Below are positions 8,324-17,189 of a stretch of DNA of 64,000 bases, piece after piece (position 1 is the stretch's first letter; each line of letters begins with the position of its first letter). The notes under the pieces are model-generated. The model did not search any database. It was not told where the DNA came from and saw only the letters and a program-made list of their open reading frames with translations. Position numbers and translations under genes: made by a program. The stretch comes from Bin87 sp965261925. GTDB lineage: Bacteria > Chloroflexota > Dehalococcoidia > Lucifugimonadales > UBA3495. The DNA lies in the NCBI GenBank assembly GCA_965261925.1, contig OZ253486.1, positions 1,922,001-1,986,000 on the forward strand, in the 5' to 3' direction.

Positions 8324-9442
8324 TCATCTCACCTCAATACCGTGTTTGGCCGCAGCTCTGAGGGTCTCCTCCGAATACTCCACGGCCCGAAGCTGCTCGC
8401 CGTTTCGTTGGATGCGATACAGTACGCCTTCCACATCCTCCAGCTCGTTGGCTGCCTGGGCGAAACCCACCACGCTATCCCAGCCGTGTGTAGTAGCTAA
8501 AACTTGCACATTATTTTCGTGCGCCGTTTGCATTACCATTTTCCAGAAATCGCGCTGGACCGAATGGTGTATCCCATTCTCTGTTTCATCAATCACTAGA
8601 AAACCGTCCCGACTGTTTGCAAGCGCCAAAGCCACTCCGAAAAGGCGGACCGCGCCATCGCCTAAACTCTGTAGAGGCACGGGCATCGCTTGGCCAGCTA
8701 TCTTGACTACGACTCGTCGGCCACGAACAGAGTCCCGTCGGGGTGGATCGCCTATCACCGCTATTCCTTCGACCGCAGCATCAAGCACTAAATTTAGTGC
8801 CTCCATTGCCAGAGATTCGTCGTCGGTCAGCACAACTTCGTCCCAATAACGGGCCAAATCTGAGTTGCGGGGAAGTCCCGGACCTAAAGTCTCGCACACG
8901 GTCTCCGTGTGCAGTTCAGGTGCCAGAGTCGCGGCCCGTTGACGACGCATGCCGTCTATTGGATAGTCGATGGGAATGTCGCGCTGCTGCTGTCCGCCGA
9001 ATTCAATTCTAAGGACCAGCACCTCGTCTTCGGGGAACAGGGAAGGTTGGAACATTCCTGATTCTCTGCGAGATGTCCACAAGCAACTAACGGTTAAATC
9101 CGGTCCGTTGTCCGTTGGTCCGATCCTAATGCTATGTCCGGCCGGCATTTCACGGCCGTAAAACATGGCACTCCAATCGCTGGTCATCATCCCCGCGCCG
9201 TCTTCGTCAGTGAAGCGTCGGACTTCTTCACGGTTGCGCAGTATGCTAGCGAGAACATTTGCGCGACCGAGGGCTGCGTATGCTTTGATAGAATCAAGCA
9301 CCGTCGTCTTGCCAACGCCGTTCTTGCCAGCCAGCAGCGTTACGCGGCCCAGCCGCGGTATCGTCAGTTCGTCGATGCCTCGGAAGTTTTTGATGACCAA
9401 GCTGGGGAGGTGCAGGTTTTGGTCTTGCGTTGGTTCTGACAT
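8324..9442 (-). CDS. AAA/ABC-type ATPase, OLD/PARIS AriA-like
   Basis: The 372-residue protein has an SMC/ABC-like ATPase core. Walker A is AGKNGVGKTT at about 33-42, after the family lead IKNFRGIDEL. The signature-like motif is LQSLGDGAVRLFG near 260, Walker B is FLVIDETENGIHH near 290, and a switch His is in LATTHGWDS. These are the features of AAA15/AAA21 ATPases of OLD-family and PARIS systems. No fused TOPRIM is present; the separate TOPRIM protein follows 5 bp downstream. Divergently transcribed from the GMC oxidoreductase. An intact, isolated two-gene cassette is typical of defence islands, though no other defence gene is next to it. Confidence 0.75.
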   Translation of the reverse strand: MSEPTQDQNLHLPSLVIKNFRGIDELTIPRLGRVTLLAGKNGVGKTTVLDSIKAYAALGRANVLASILRNREEVRRFTDEDGAGMMTSDWSAMFYGREMPAGHSIRIGPTDNGPDLTVSCLWTSRRESGMFQPSLFPEDEVLVLRIEFGGQQQRDIPIDYPIDGMRRQRAATLAPELHTETVCETLGPGLPRNSDLARYWDEVVLTDDESLAMEALNLVLDAAVEGIAVIGDPPRRDSVRGRRVVVKIAGQAMPVPLQSLGDGAVRLFGVALALANSRDGFLVIDETENGIHHSVQRDFWKMVMQTAHENNVQVLATTHGWDSVVGFAQAANELEDVEGVLYRIQRNGEQLRAVEYSEETLRAAAKHGIEVR

Positions 9443-9480
9443 GATGGCTCCCCTGATTGGCTACTTGATGACGGCCGCAA

Positions 9481-9507
9481 TTGGCGGGGGCGGTTTTCCG
9501 ATATAAT
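9481..9507 (+). promoter_or_regulatory. Possible promoter of the GMC oxidoreductase gene
   Basis: TTGGCG at 9481-9486 and a perfect TATAAT at 9502-9507. The 15-bp spacer is short, so only the -10 is convincing. The start codon is at 9561. Confidence 0.4.
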
Positions 9508-9560
9508 CCCAGTCTAAACTATCAATTCGGCATGGGGAAATGATAGCCCCGGGAGGACGC

Positions 9561-11135
9561 ATGAAGTACGACGTTATCGTGGTTGGAGGCGGCGCGGCCG
9601 GTTCCACTCTGGCGAGCCGGCTGGCCGAGGATGCGAACACCTCGGTGCTGCTGCTGGAAGCCGGCAACGACTATCCGGACCCGGCCGTGTTGCCGGACGA
9701 TGTCAAGTTCGGCGGCACCAGGTACGCCGAAGCCCAGGATTCCATACACAACTGGGCGCTGCGGGGCACCATTACCCAGGAGCAGGGCGAGATTCACGTC
9801 GCCCAGGGCAAGGTGATTGGCGGTGGCTCGTCCATCAACGGCCAGGCGATGCAGCGGGGTTTCCCGGAGGACTTCGACAACTGGGCCGCAATGGGCAATG
9901 ACGAATGGTCCTACGACAGGGTCCTTCCCTTCTATCGGAAGATGGAGAACGATCTGGACATCCAGGATGATTACCACGGTTCCGACGGTCCCATGCCGGT
10001 GCGCCGCCGGGTATCCGGCACGTGGGCGGACATCCAGAAGGCCTTTCACGATGCCTGCCTGGCCGAAGGCTACCCGGCCGTGGAGGACACCAACGGACCC
10101 AACCCGACGGGCGTAGGCGTGTCTCCCACCAACAATCTGGGCGGCATCCGGATGAGCGCGGCCATGACGCACCTCAACCCGATGCGGCACCGGCTCAACC
10201 TGACGGTTCGGGGCAACGTGTACGTCCGGCGGGTCCTGTTCGAGGGCAACAACGCGGTCGGCGTCGAGGCGGAGAGCGGTGGCGAAATGTTCACCGTTGG
10301 CGCGAATAGGGTCGTGCTCAGCAGCGGAGCGATCCGGTCGCCACAACTGTTGATGCTATCCGGCGTAGGCCCCAGAGAGCACCTGCAGCAGATCGGGATC
10401 CCCGTGATCCACGACAGCCCGGGAGTTGGCCAGGGTCTTTGGAACCATCTGAGTGTGCACATCACATACAAGGTGAAGGATGGCAAAACGCTGACCGGGG
10501 ATCTCGACGCGCCTCACTTCGGGCTGCACTACTCCGCCAGCGGCTCCGGCTATACCAACGATATGGTTCTGCGGTCCAGCACGGTGGTGGACGAACGTGA
10601 GGAGAAGGTTGCGGGCGTGCGAACGCGGTACAACACGGGGGACGTGCCAGCGGACCGGGCGGCGCGGATCTCCTGCACGCTGGGCCTGCCGGACGGTTCG
10701 GGGTTTGTTCAGTTGCAGTCATCCGACCCTGACGTGCAGCCGGAGTTCAACTATCAGTATCTGCAGCATCCCAATGACGCCCGAAGGATTCGGGAAGGCA
10801 TTCGCTTCGGCGCTCGGATGTTGGAATCTGACGCCTTCAAGGACGTGTACGATTTCCGCATCAACCCGCCGGATGACATCCTGAACGACGACGGCGCCCT
10901 GGACCTGTGGGCACGGCAAACGGCTGGCACGGCGCGCCACGTTTCCGGCACCTGCCGCATGGGGCCGGACGGTGACGCCATGGCGGTGGTCGACCAGTAT
11001 TGCCGGGTGCGTGGTGTCGAGGGGCTTTGGGTGACGGACGCCTCGGTAATGCCGCGGGTCCCCCGCTCAGGCGGAATTCACCCCACGGTGATCATGGTGG
11101 CGGAGCGAGTGGTCGACTGGATCGCGGCCGGGTAA
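9561..11135 (+). CDS. GMC family FAD oxidoreductase (choline dehydrogenase-like)
   Basis: A 524-residue glucose-methanol-choline oxidoreductase. The FAD dinucleotide fold is VVGGGAAGSTLASRL at the N-terminus with LLLEAG at the end of strand 2. The GMC signature 1 region is GKVIGGGSSINGQ, signature 2 is SSGAIRSPQLLMLSG, and the catalytic His/His region at the C-terminus is ARHVSGTCRMG and GGIHPTVIMVAERV. The start at 9561 is chosen because GGGAGGACGC precedes it; an in-frame ATG 21 bp upstream lacks such a site. It oxidises an alcohol, substrate unknown. No secretion signal. It is convergent with the aldo/keto reductase gene, with 49 bp between stops. Confidence 0.9.
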   Translation: MKYDVIVVGGGAAGSTLASRLAEDANTSVLLLEAGNDYPDPAVLPDDVKFGGTRYAEAQDSIHNWALRGTITQEQGEIHVAQGKVIGGGSSINGQAMQRGFPEDFDNWAAMGNDEWSYDRVLPFYRKMENDLDIQDDYHGSDGPMPVRRRVSGTWADIQKAFHDACLAEGYPAVEDTNGPNPTGVGVSPTNNLGGIRMSAAMTHLNPMRHRLNLTVRGNVYVRRVLFEGNNAVGVEAESGGEMFTVGANRVVLSSGAIRSPQLLMLSGVGPREHLQQIGIPVIHDSPGVGQGLWNHLSVHITYKVKDGKTLTGDLDAPHFGLHYSASGSGYTNDMVLRSSTVVDEREEKVAGVRTRYNTGDVPADRAARISCTLGLPDGSGFVQLQSSDPDVQPEFNYQYLQHPNDARRIREGIRFGARMLESDAFKDVYDFRINPPDDILNDDGALDLWARQTAGTARHVSGTCRMGPDGDAMAVVDQYCRVRGVEGLWVTDASVMPRVPRSGGIHPTVIMVAERVVDWIAAG

Positions 11136-11184
11136 TCCAGCGCTGATCACCTCGGGTCACCAATGACCAACGATCGACCCGGAC

Positions 11185-12177
11185 CTATTCGTCCGGGTCG
11201 ATCACTATCTCGGGGTGGGTGTCGACACCGTACCGTTGGAACACTGCGTCGATTTGCTCCAGATCTGCGCCGGACAGCGCCCATTCCAGACCGGCGACGT
11301 TTTCCTCCACCTCCCGCACGGTGCGGGTGCCAACGAGCGCTACGCTGACGGCCGGGTTTGACAATACCCAACGTAGGGCGAGGTGAGGCATCTTTTTGCC
11401 CCTGGCTTGGGCAATGGGCTTGAGTTCCTCGACGACCTGGAGGTTGCGCTGGAAGTGCTCCTCGGCAAACACGCCCACGTTCCAGCCGGGTCTACCGCCG
11501 GTGGCCCGCCAGTCGTTGTTGCCGAAGGTTGTGTCCGCCGACATCGCGCCGGTCAGCAGACCGAACGCCAGGGGGCCATATACCATGACGCCGGTTCCCT
11601 GATCGAGGCAGTGCGGAAATATTTCCTGTTCCATGCGCCGGTCGAACATGTTCAGGCCATATTGGACGATGTCCACGCTGCGGACATCCTCGCATTCATT
11701 GATCTGGTCCAGGGTGAAATTGGAAACGCCGACCGCGCGGACCTTGCCCTGACGCACGAGGCTGTCCAGCGCGTGCATGGTCTCGTCAAAGGGCGTGTTC
11801 ACGTCCGGCCAGTGGATGAGCAACACGTCCAGATAATCGGTTCCCAGGTTCTGCAGGCTTTGCTCGACGGATGCGAAGACGGACACCATGCGGCTGTCGC
11901 GACCCTTGGGCCGATCTGCGTAGCCCACACCGCACTTGGTGACGACGATAACGTCCTTGCGCCGATCACCCAACGCCCTGCCCAGCACTATCTCCGACTC
12001 CCCTCTGCCGTAGGCCGGTGCGGTGTCGAAGCAGTTGATGCCGAGGTCGACGGCACGGTTGACGGCGGCGTAGAGTTCGCTGCCGTCAACGTCACCGTAG
12101 GTGCCCCCCATTTCCCAGCAGCCGAATCCCAAAACCGAAACGGTCATGTCGGTGGGTCCAAAACGCCGGTATTCCAT
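11185..12177 (-). CDS. Aldo/keto reductase
   Basis: A 330-residue NADPH-dependent (beta/alpha)8 reductase. The catalytic tetrad is visible: Asp in CFDTAPAYGRGESE, Tyr six residues later, Lys in VTKCGVG and His in LLIHWPD. The cofactor segment is LVGTRTVREVEEN near the C-terminus. Length and the MEYRRFG start are usual for the general aldo/keto reductase group (YajO/Tas type). A CTTCGTCG-like spacer rather than a strong SD precedes the ATG at 12177. It lies 35 bp downstream of the amidase gene on the same strand, so the two may share a transcript. Substrate unknown. Confidence 0.88.
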   Translation of the reverse strand: MEYRRFGPTDMTVSVLGFGCWEMGGTYGDVDGSELYAAVNRAVDLGINCFDTAPAYGRGESEIVLGRALGDRRKDVIVVTKCGVGYADRPKGRDSRMVSVFASVEQSLQNLGTDYLDVLLIHWPDVNTPFDETMHALDSLVRQGKVRAVGVSNFTLDQINECEDVRSVDIVQYGLNMFDRRMEQEIFPHCLDQGTGVMVYGPLAFGLLTGAMSADTTFGNNDWRATGGRPGWNVGVFAEEHFQRNLQVVEELKPIAQARGKKMPHLALRWVLSNPAVSVALVGTRTVREVEENVAGLEWALSGADLEQIDAVFQRYGVDTHPEIVIDPDE

Positions 12178-12212
12178 GGGATTGCTCCTCTACGACGAAG
12201 GTTTAAGCGTCG

Positions 12213-13637
12213 TCACTCCAAATTAGGCGACACGCCCCGGCTGGGAGAGACGCTCTCGTAGGCGTTGGCGATGCGGAAAAGGTTTCCCTCCTCCCACGGG
12301 CGGGCTATGAACTGGAGACCTATGGGCAGTCCCAGTCCGCTGAAGCCGCACGGCACGGTGATGGCCGGGAAGCCAGTCGCGTTCATCGGGCTGGTGTTGC
12401 GGGAGACGTGGCCGGAGCCGGGGCCGCGCACCTTCTGACGCCGTCCTTCCACGTCGATGGTATCAGCGTCGATGCGGGGCGCGGGCAGAGGCGTGGTGGG
12501 AGTAACGAGGAAGTCCACATCCTGAAGGACGCGGGCGTGCTCCTCCTTGATGATGCGCTGGACCTTCATGGCCTTGGAGTAGTCCCGGCCCAGCACGAAC
12601 TGGCCGGCCAGGGTGCGGTATAGAGTGTCGGGCCCGTAGTCCTCGCGGCTGGAAGCGATATACGGCTCGTGGGTTACCACGCTGTCGGCCATGCTGGAAA
12701 AGCGCAACGCGCCGGCGTACTGCATACTGGGAACGCTCACCTCGCGGGTTGCGACGCCCAGCTCTTCCAGGGCGGCTATGGCGCGCCGAACGGCTTCCTC
12801 AACCTCGGGATCGAGGAGGTCGAAGTAGTAGTTGGACGGGATGCCCATGGTGAGCCCACTGACACCGCGTTCCATGATAAGCGCGTAATCATCCACTGGG
12901 ACCGGCACGGTGCTGGGTTCCAGGGGGTCATAGCCGGCGATGGCCTGCAGAACGAGCGCGCTATCCCGGACGGAACGGGTCATGGGGCCAATGTGGTCAC
13001 CGTTGAAACTGGTCACCAACAGGCCGCGTTGGCTGACTCTTCCGAAGGTCTGCTTGAGCCCAACGACACCGCAGAACGCGCCCGGCAGGCGCACTGACCC
13101 GCCCAAGTCGGTTCCCAGGGACGCGAAGGTGACGCCGGCAGCCACGTTGGCGCCTCCGCCTCCGCTGGAGCCGCCGGGAATGTGGTCGACGTTCCAGGGG
13201 TTGTGCACCGCGCCGTAATGCGGGTTGTTGGACGTCGCCCCGGCGGCAAACTCCTCCAGGTTCTCTTTGCCGATGATGATGGCGCCGGCTGCCTTGCAAC
13301 GGCGAACGACCTCGGCATCTTCGTGGGGAACGTGGTCCCGTAACACCTTGGTTCCTACCGTGGTGGTGATACCGCCCGTGGCGATGTTGTCCTTGATGCC
13401 GATCGGTATGCCGTGCAGCGGGCCCAGGTACTCGCCCCGGGACAGGGATTCCTCGGCTTCTTCGGCCTGGGCGAGGGCTTGCTCCCGCATGATGGTTATG
13501 AAGGAGTTGAGCGTGGGTTGGCGGCGCTCGGCCTCGGCAAGTGCGGCCTCGGCAAGGTCAACGGGAGATACCTCCCTTGCCCGTATCAGAGGAGCGACTT
13601 CGGAAATGGTCAGCTTGAGCAGGTCGGAATCAGGCAT
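12213..13637 (-). CDS. Amidase signature family hydrolase
   Basis: A 474-residue amidase signature enzyme. The Ser-cisSer-Lys triad region is present: Lys in IPIGIKDNIATGG, the glycine/serine loop PGGSSGGGGANVAAG, and the second Ser in LGTDLGGSVRLPG. Start at 13637 follows AAGGAG and overlaps the preceding small GatC/AtzG-like gene by 8 bp. Although similar to GatA, no gatB is nearby, and the partner is only 66 residues, so an AtzE-type or catabolic amidase is more likely than the tRNA amidotransferase. The longer upstream start (13685) lies inside the partner gene. Confidence 0.85.
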   Translation of the reverse strand: MPDSDLLKLTISEVAPLIRAREVSPVDLAEAALAEAERRQPTLNSFITIMREQALAQAEEAEESLSRGEYLGPLHGIPIGIKDNIATGGITTTVGTKVLRDHVPHEDAEVVRRCKAAGAIIIGKENLEEFAAGATSNNPHYGAVHNPWNVDHIPGGSSGGGGANVAAGVTFASLGTDLGGSVRLPGAFCGVVGLKQTFGRVSQRGLLVTSFNGDHIGPMTRSVRDSALVLQAIAGYDPLEPSTVPVPVDDYALIMERGVSGLTMGIPSNYYFDLLDPEVEEAVRRAIAALEELGVATREVSVPSMQYAGALRFSSMADSVVTHEPYIASSREDYGPDTLYRTLAGQFVLGRDYSKAMKVQRIIKEEHARVLQDVDFLVTPTTPLPAPRIDADTIDVEGRRQKVRGPGSGHVSRNTSPMNATGFPAITVPCGFSGLGLPIGLQFIARPWEEGNLFRIANAYESVSPSRGVSPNLE

Positions 13638-13830
13638 CAGTTTCCGCTCCTTCCGCGGCCCGGAGGAGCCGCGCGGACGGGACATCGGACAGGTCGAGAT
13701 CGCGCAGGTTCTGGAGTTCGGACAGGTAGCTCTCCAACTCCGGTTTGATCAGCGCCAATTCGGCGTCGGACAACTCGAACCCGCCGTATTCGGCCACTAT
13801 GCGCCTCAGCGTTTCGTCGGATACTGGCAT
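13630..13830 (-). CDS. GatC/AtzG-like small subunit
   Basis: A 66-residue acidic protein with two predicted helices: SDETLRRIVAEYGGFELS and DAELALIKPELESYLSELQ, then RDLDLSDVP. The pattern, helices followed by L-D-L-x-D-V-P, is that of GatC and AtzG, small proteins that wrap around an amidase partner. The ATG at 13830 has GGAGG eight bases upstream; longer versions start without one. The stop overlaps the amidase start, so translation is coupled. Likely forms a heterodimer with the amidase at 12213-13637. Confidence 0.65.
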   Translation of the reverse strand: MPVSDETLRRIVAEYGGFELSDAELALIKPELESYLSELQNLRDLDLSDVPSARLLRAAEGAETDA

Positions 13831-13958
13831 TCGCTTTACCTCCCGCATGGTCGAGGTTAGGCGCGAGTGTACATATCGTGTCGTGCAGAGGCAAGGAAAC
13901 GCGTTGCAGACTGAATGCCGGCCCGGCTCGAGTGCCAAGTCAGTGGCGCCGTTTCAGA

Positions 13959-13988
13959 TTGCCGCTCGCTTTTGCCGTGTGCTATACT
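13959..13988 (+). promoter_or_regulatory. Sigma-70-type promoter of the rpsB run
   Basis: TTGCCG at 13959-13964, an 18-bp spacer and TATACT at 13983-13988. It lies 43 bp before the rpsB start. Confidence 0.65.
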
Positions 13989-14030
13989 CGCGACCGATCT
14001 CGCGCCAGACTAAGAGAGAGGACAAAGCTT

Positions 14031-14903
14031 ATGGTACAAGCCCCGGAACGCCCGGCGGAGAGTGTGGTGAACGCGGCTCCCGCTCTGGAACCGATCACGA
14101 TGAAATCTTTGCTGGAGGCCGGCGTCCACTTTGGTCACCAGACTAGGCGGTGGAACCCGCGCATGCGCCGGTATATTTTCACACAGCGCAACGGGATTCA
14201 CATCATAGACCTGCAGCAGACCATGGGGCTGATCACCGACGCATACCGAGCGATGGTGGAGCTGGCCGCGAACGGTGGCAAGGTCCTTTTCGTCGGTACC
14301 AAGAAGCAGGCGCAGGATGTTATCGCGTCCGAGGCCGAGCGCACCGATCAGTGGTACGTGAACCAACGCTGGTTGGGCGGTACGCTGACCAACTTCCAGA
14401 CCATCAAGGGGCGCATCGACCACATGAAGCGCCTACAAGAGCAGCGGGACACGGGCTATCTGGCGCGGTTGCCCAAGAAGGAAACGGTGCGTCTGACGCA
14501 CACCCTGGACAAATTGGAAAAATATTTTACCGGCCTTCGCAACATGGACCGGCTGCCCTCTGCGCTCTTCGTCATTGACATCGGCAAAGAGGACATTTGC
14601 ATCGCCGAGGCGCGCCGGCTGAACATTCCCATTTACGCGATCGTTGATACCGACTGCGATCCGGGCCAAGTTACGCATGCAGTGCCCGGCAATGACGATG
14701 CGGTGCGCTCCATTCGACTGATTACGGGACGGATGGCATCGGCAATCGAAGAAGGCCAGGCACAGCGTGAGGCGTTGCAAATCGCGCAAGCCGACGCGGA
14801 GACAGGCGAAGAGGGTCAGGAAGAGGACGCCAAGCCTTTCAGCAACACCGTGACGCTGGAAGAGTTGGGTCAGATGATGTCCTCTCGGCCGCTCGAGCCG
14901 TAA
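14031..14903 (+). CDS. rpsB: 30S ribosomal protein S2
   Basis: A 290-residue S2 protein. The family hallmarks are MKSLLEAGVHFGHQTRRWNP, RNGIHIIDLQQT, VGTKKQAQD and the QRWLGGTLTNF segment, with PIYAIVDTDCDP toward the end. It has about 22 extra residues ahead of the usual start and an acidic tail rich in Glu. ATG at 14031 follows an AGAGAGAGGA ribosome site; the longer frame to 13878 crosses the promoter. First gene of the run rpsB-tsf-pyrH-frr-uppS-cdsA-dxr-rseP, a widely conserved bacterial order. Confidence 0.97.
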   Translation: MVQAPERPAESVVNAAPALEPITMKSLLEAGVHFGHQTRRWNPRMRRYIFTQRNGIHIIDLQQTMGLITDAYRAMVELAANGGKVLFVGTKKQAQDVIASEAERTDQWYVNQRWLGGTLTNFQTIKGRIDHMKRLQEQRDTGYLARLPKKETVRLTHTLDKLEKYFTGLRNMDRLPSALFVIDIGKEDICIAEARRLNIPIYAIVDTDCDPGQVTHAVPGNDDAVRSIRLITGRMASAIEEGQAQREALQIAQADAETGEEGQEEDAKPFSNTVTLEELGQMMSSRPLEP

Positions 14904-14955
14904 ATGGCAAGCCTGATCAATCGCCCGATCGCATCAACCACAGGAGGCTCAAAAG

Positions 14956-15462
14956 TTGCCTGCAGTAACCGTTGAACTGATAAAAAGCCTGCGCGAACAG
15001 ACCGGCGCGGGCATCAGTGATTGCAAGCGAGCCTTGGAAGACAACGAGGGAGATTTGGAGCAGGCCATGGCCGCGCTCCGGCAGAAGGGATTTGAGCAGG
15101 CGGCCAAACGGGCCGACCGCGAAACCTCCCAAGGGTTGGTTGAGTCTTACATCCACACCGGCGGTCGGGTTGGTGCGTTGGTGCAATTGGGCTGCGAGAC
15201 CGACTTCGTGGCGCGCACCGACGAGTTCCGCTCGTTGGCGCACGACATTGCCATGCAGGTAGCGGCAATGTCTCCGATATACCTGAACGAAGAAGACCAG
15301 GACGAAGGAGATGATCGCCCCGCCGCTCAGGTGTGCCTGATGCAACAGCCGTTCATCAAAGATGGTTCGAGGACCCTCGAGGATCTGGTGCGGGAAACGG
15401 CCGCGCAAACCGGGGAAAATGTCCGCGTGGTCAGCTTCCGTAGGCTGGCGCTCGGGGAGTAA
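14956..15462 (+). CDS. tsf: Elongation factor Ts, short form
   Basis: A 168-residue EF-Ts, the guanine-nucleotide exchange factor of EF-Tu. It has the N-terminal UBA-like domain with LREQTGAGISDCKRAL, the TDFVAR core motif and QQPFIKDGSRTLEDLV. The coiled-coil insertion of long EF-Ts proteins is absent and a single core subdomain is present, as in Thermus-type factors (about 196 residues); this one is shorter still. The start is TTG at 14956, preceded by AGGAGG at 14942-14947. A 7-bp stem (15462-15468 with 15492-15498) lies in the short gap before pyrH. Confidence 0.95.
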   Translation: MPAVTVELIKSLREQTGAGISDCKRALEDNEGDLEQAMAALRQKGFEQAAKRADRETSQGLVESYIHTGGRVGALVQLGCETDFVARTDEFRSLAHDIAMQVAAMSPIYLNEEDQDEGDDRPAAQVCLMQQPFIKDGSRTLEDLVRETAAQTGENVRVVSFRRLALGE

Positions 15463-15517
15463 CCAACCAAGCGTAAACGGCATCCCTCTCGGGTTGGTGC
15501 TGCGTCGGGTTTGACAA

Positions 15518-16276
15518 ATGGTTTCCGCCAGCGTCCAGGGTGAAACGATCTATCGCCGCGTCCTGTTGAAGGTCAGCGGCGAATCTTTACAGGGATCGGG
15601 TCCAGATGCCATTGATCCCGAAGCCGTCTCTTATATCGCAGATCAAATCATCGATGCCCACTCCAGGGGCGTGGAAGTGGCGGCTGTGGTTGGTGGCGGC
15701 AACATCTGGCGTGGCTCTGCCGCCGAGCGGAGAGGAATGGAACGGTCCACCGCGGACTACGCCGGTATGGTGGCGACCATCATCAACGGGCTGGCGTTGC
15801 AGGACGCCCTGGAGCGACGGGGGATCATCACGAGGACTCAATCAGCATTGCCGATACAGGCAGTTGCCGAGCCATATATTCGCCGTAGGGCCATCCGCCA
15901 CCTGGAAAAAGGGCGGGTTGTGCTGTTTTGCGCCGGATCCGGCAATCCCTACATGTCCACCGACACGGCTTCCGCTCTGCGGGCGCTTGAAGTTGGAGCG
16001 GAGGTGTTGCTGATGGCGAAAAACGGCGTCGACGGGGTCTACGACTCTGATCCCAAGACCAATCCCGAGGCAGTGCGGTTCGGCAACCTGGAGTACCTGG
16101 ATGCGGTCAATCGCCGGCTGGAGGTGATGGACTCCACGGCGATGACGCTTTGCATGGACAACGAGATGCCGATCATAGTCTTTGATATATTCGAGCGGGG
16201 CGCGATGGGTCGCATTCTGCGAGGAGATGTGGTGGGAACGACCATCGACGACGGCTCCCGGCGCAACGGATCGTAA
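15518..16276 (+). CDS. pyrH: UMP kinase
   Basis: A 252-residue amino-acid-kinase-fold enzyme that phosphorylates UMP to UDP. Typical motifs are RVLLKVSGESL at the N-terminus, VVGGGNIWRG, ADYAGMVATIINGLALQD, and LLMAKNGVDGVYDSDPKTNP for nucleotide binding. ATG at 15518 has no clear ribosome site, so translation may depend on tsf or the upstream stem-loop. In the conserved translation/membrane gene run. Confidence 0.95.
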   Translation: MVSASVQGETIYRRVLLKVSGESLQGSGPDAIDPEAVSYIADQIIDAHSRGVEVAAVVGGGNIWRGSAAERRGMERSTADYAGMVATIINGLALQDALERRGIITRTQSALPIQAVAEPYIRRRAIRHLEKGRVVLFCAGSGNPYMSTDTASALRALEVGAEVLLMAKNGVDGVYDSDPKTNPEAVRFGNLEYLDAVNRRLEVMDSTAMTLCMDNEMPIIVFDIFERGAMGRILRGDVVGTTIDDGSRRNGS

Positions 16277-16323
16277 GACGAGAACTGCCGTATCACGACG
16301 CTCAGCTGGAAAGGAGGGACCAA

Positions 16324-16929
16324 ATGCCGGATCGCAACAATAGGGCCAACGGCGGCGATCAGGATGGGCCGGACATGGAGGCCGTGCTGGTTGAAGCGGA
16401 GCGCAAAATGGGGCAATCGATTGAAGCGATGCGTCGTGATATAAGCACGCTTCGCACGGGACGCGCGACACCCGCACTGGTCGAAGACTTGCTGGTTGAC
16501 TACTATGGCTCGCCGACCCCGCTCAAGCAGATCGCTTCCATATCGGCCCCAGACGCCCGTGCAATCATGGTTCAGCCTTGGGACCGGCAGGCCTTGCGTG
16601 ACATCGAGCGGGGCTTGACCCAGTCTGAAATGGGGTTCAACCCGTCCAATGACGGCAACGTGATCACCGTGCCCATACCACCTCTGACCCAGGAACGTCG
16701 CCGGGAAATGGTGCGGTTGTTGAAGCGCAAGGCGGAAGACAGCAAGGTGGCGGTCCGCAACGTACGGCGCGAAGGCGTGGACTCCCTGCGGAAGATGGAA
16801 CGGGGAAAGTCGATTTCGCAGGATGAGAATCGACGAAGCCAGGATTCGCTGCAAAAGACCACCGACACCCATATCAAGGCCATCGACGACGTTGCCGCCA
16901 CGAAGGAAGCAGAGATCATGGAGGTATAG
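16324..16929 (+). CDS. frr: Ribosome recycling factor
   Basis: A 201-residue RRF. The three-helix-bundle and core motifs are SIEAMRRDISTLRTGRATPA, YYGSPTPLKQIASIS, and PPLTQERRREMVRLLKRKAED with the conserved Arg/Lys, then VAVRNVRREG. An N-terminal extension of about 18 polar residues precedes the usual start. AGGAGGGACCAA before the ATG is a strong ribosome site. Works with EF-G to split post-termination ribosomes. Confidence 0.96.
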   Translation: MPDRNNRANGGDQDGPDMEAVLVEAERKMGQSIEAMRRDISTLRTGRATPALVEDLLVDYYGSPTPLKQIASISAPDARAIMVQPWDRQALRDIERGLTQSEMGFNPSNDGNVITVPIPPLTQERRREMVRLLKRKAEDSKVAVRNVRREGVDSLRKMERGKSISQDENRRSQDSLQKTTDTHIKAIDDVAATKEAEIMEV

Positions 16930-17025
16930 CTCCAGGCTCAGACTCATGGGCACGCGCTAGCGTGACCCTACCCCGCTGTTCGACGCCCGTCATATCCGGG
17001 GCCTCGTCCTGATGAGAACCGATAG

Positions 17026-17045
17026 GCGGGCAAAAACTTGCCCGC
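17026..17045. other. Strong hairpin in the frr-uppS gap
   Basis: GCGGGCAA, loop AAAC, TTGCCCGC; a perfect 8-bp stem without a T-run, so not a normal terminator. Nearby is a tandem direct repeat of GTACARCGCCGGGTC (17109-17123 and 17125-17139). May be an RNA processing or attenuation element before uppS. Confidence 0.4.
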
Positions 17046-17189
17046 ACCCCTCCTTAATCAGTCTCACACATTCATTCCCGTGCGGCGCGGATGCAGCCGT
17101 ACCGTTCGGTACAGCGCCGGGTCAGTACAACGCCGGGTCGCATCAGAGCCACTTGGGAGCGCCCGCTCCCCGCTATTTACCATTTGTTC

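Noticed and set aside
12213..13637. gatA of the Glu-tRNA amidotransferase
   Set aside because: No gatB nearby and the partner is atypically short; called amidase only.
17026..17045. Intrinsic terminator after frr
   Set aside because: Good stem but no T-run on either strand, so it was listed only as a hairpin.
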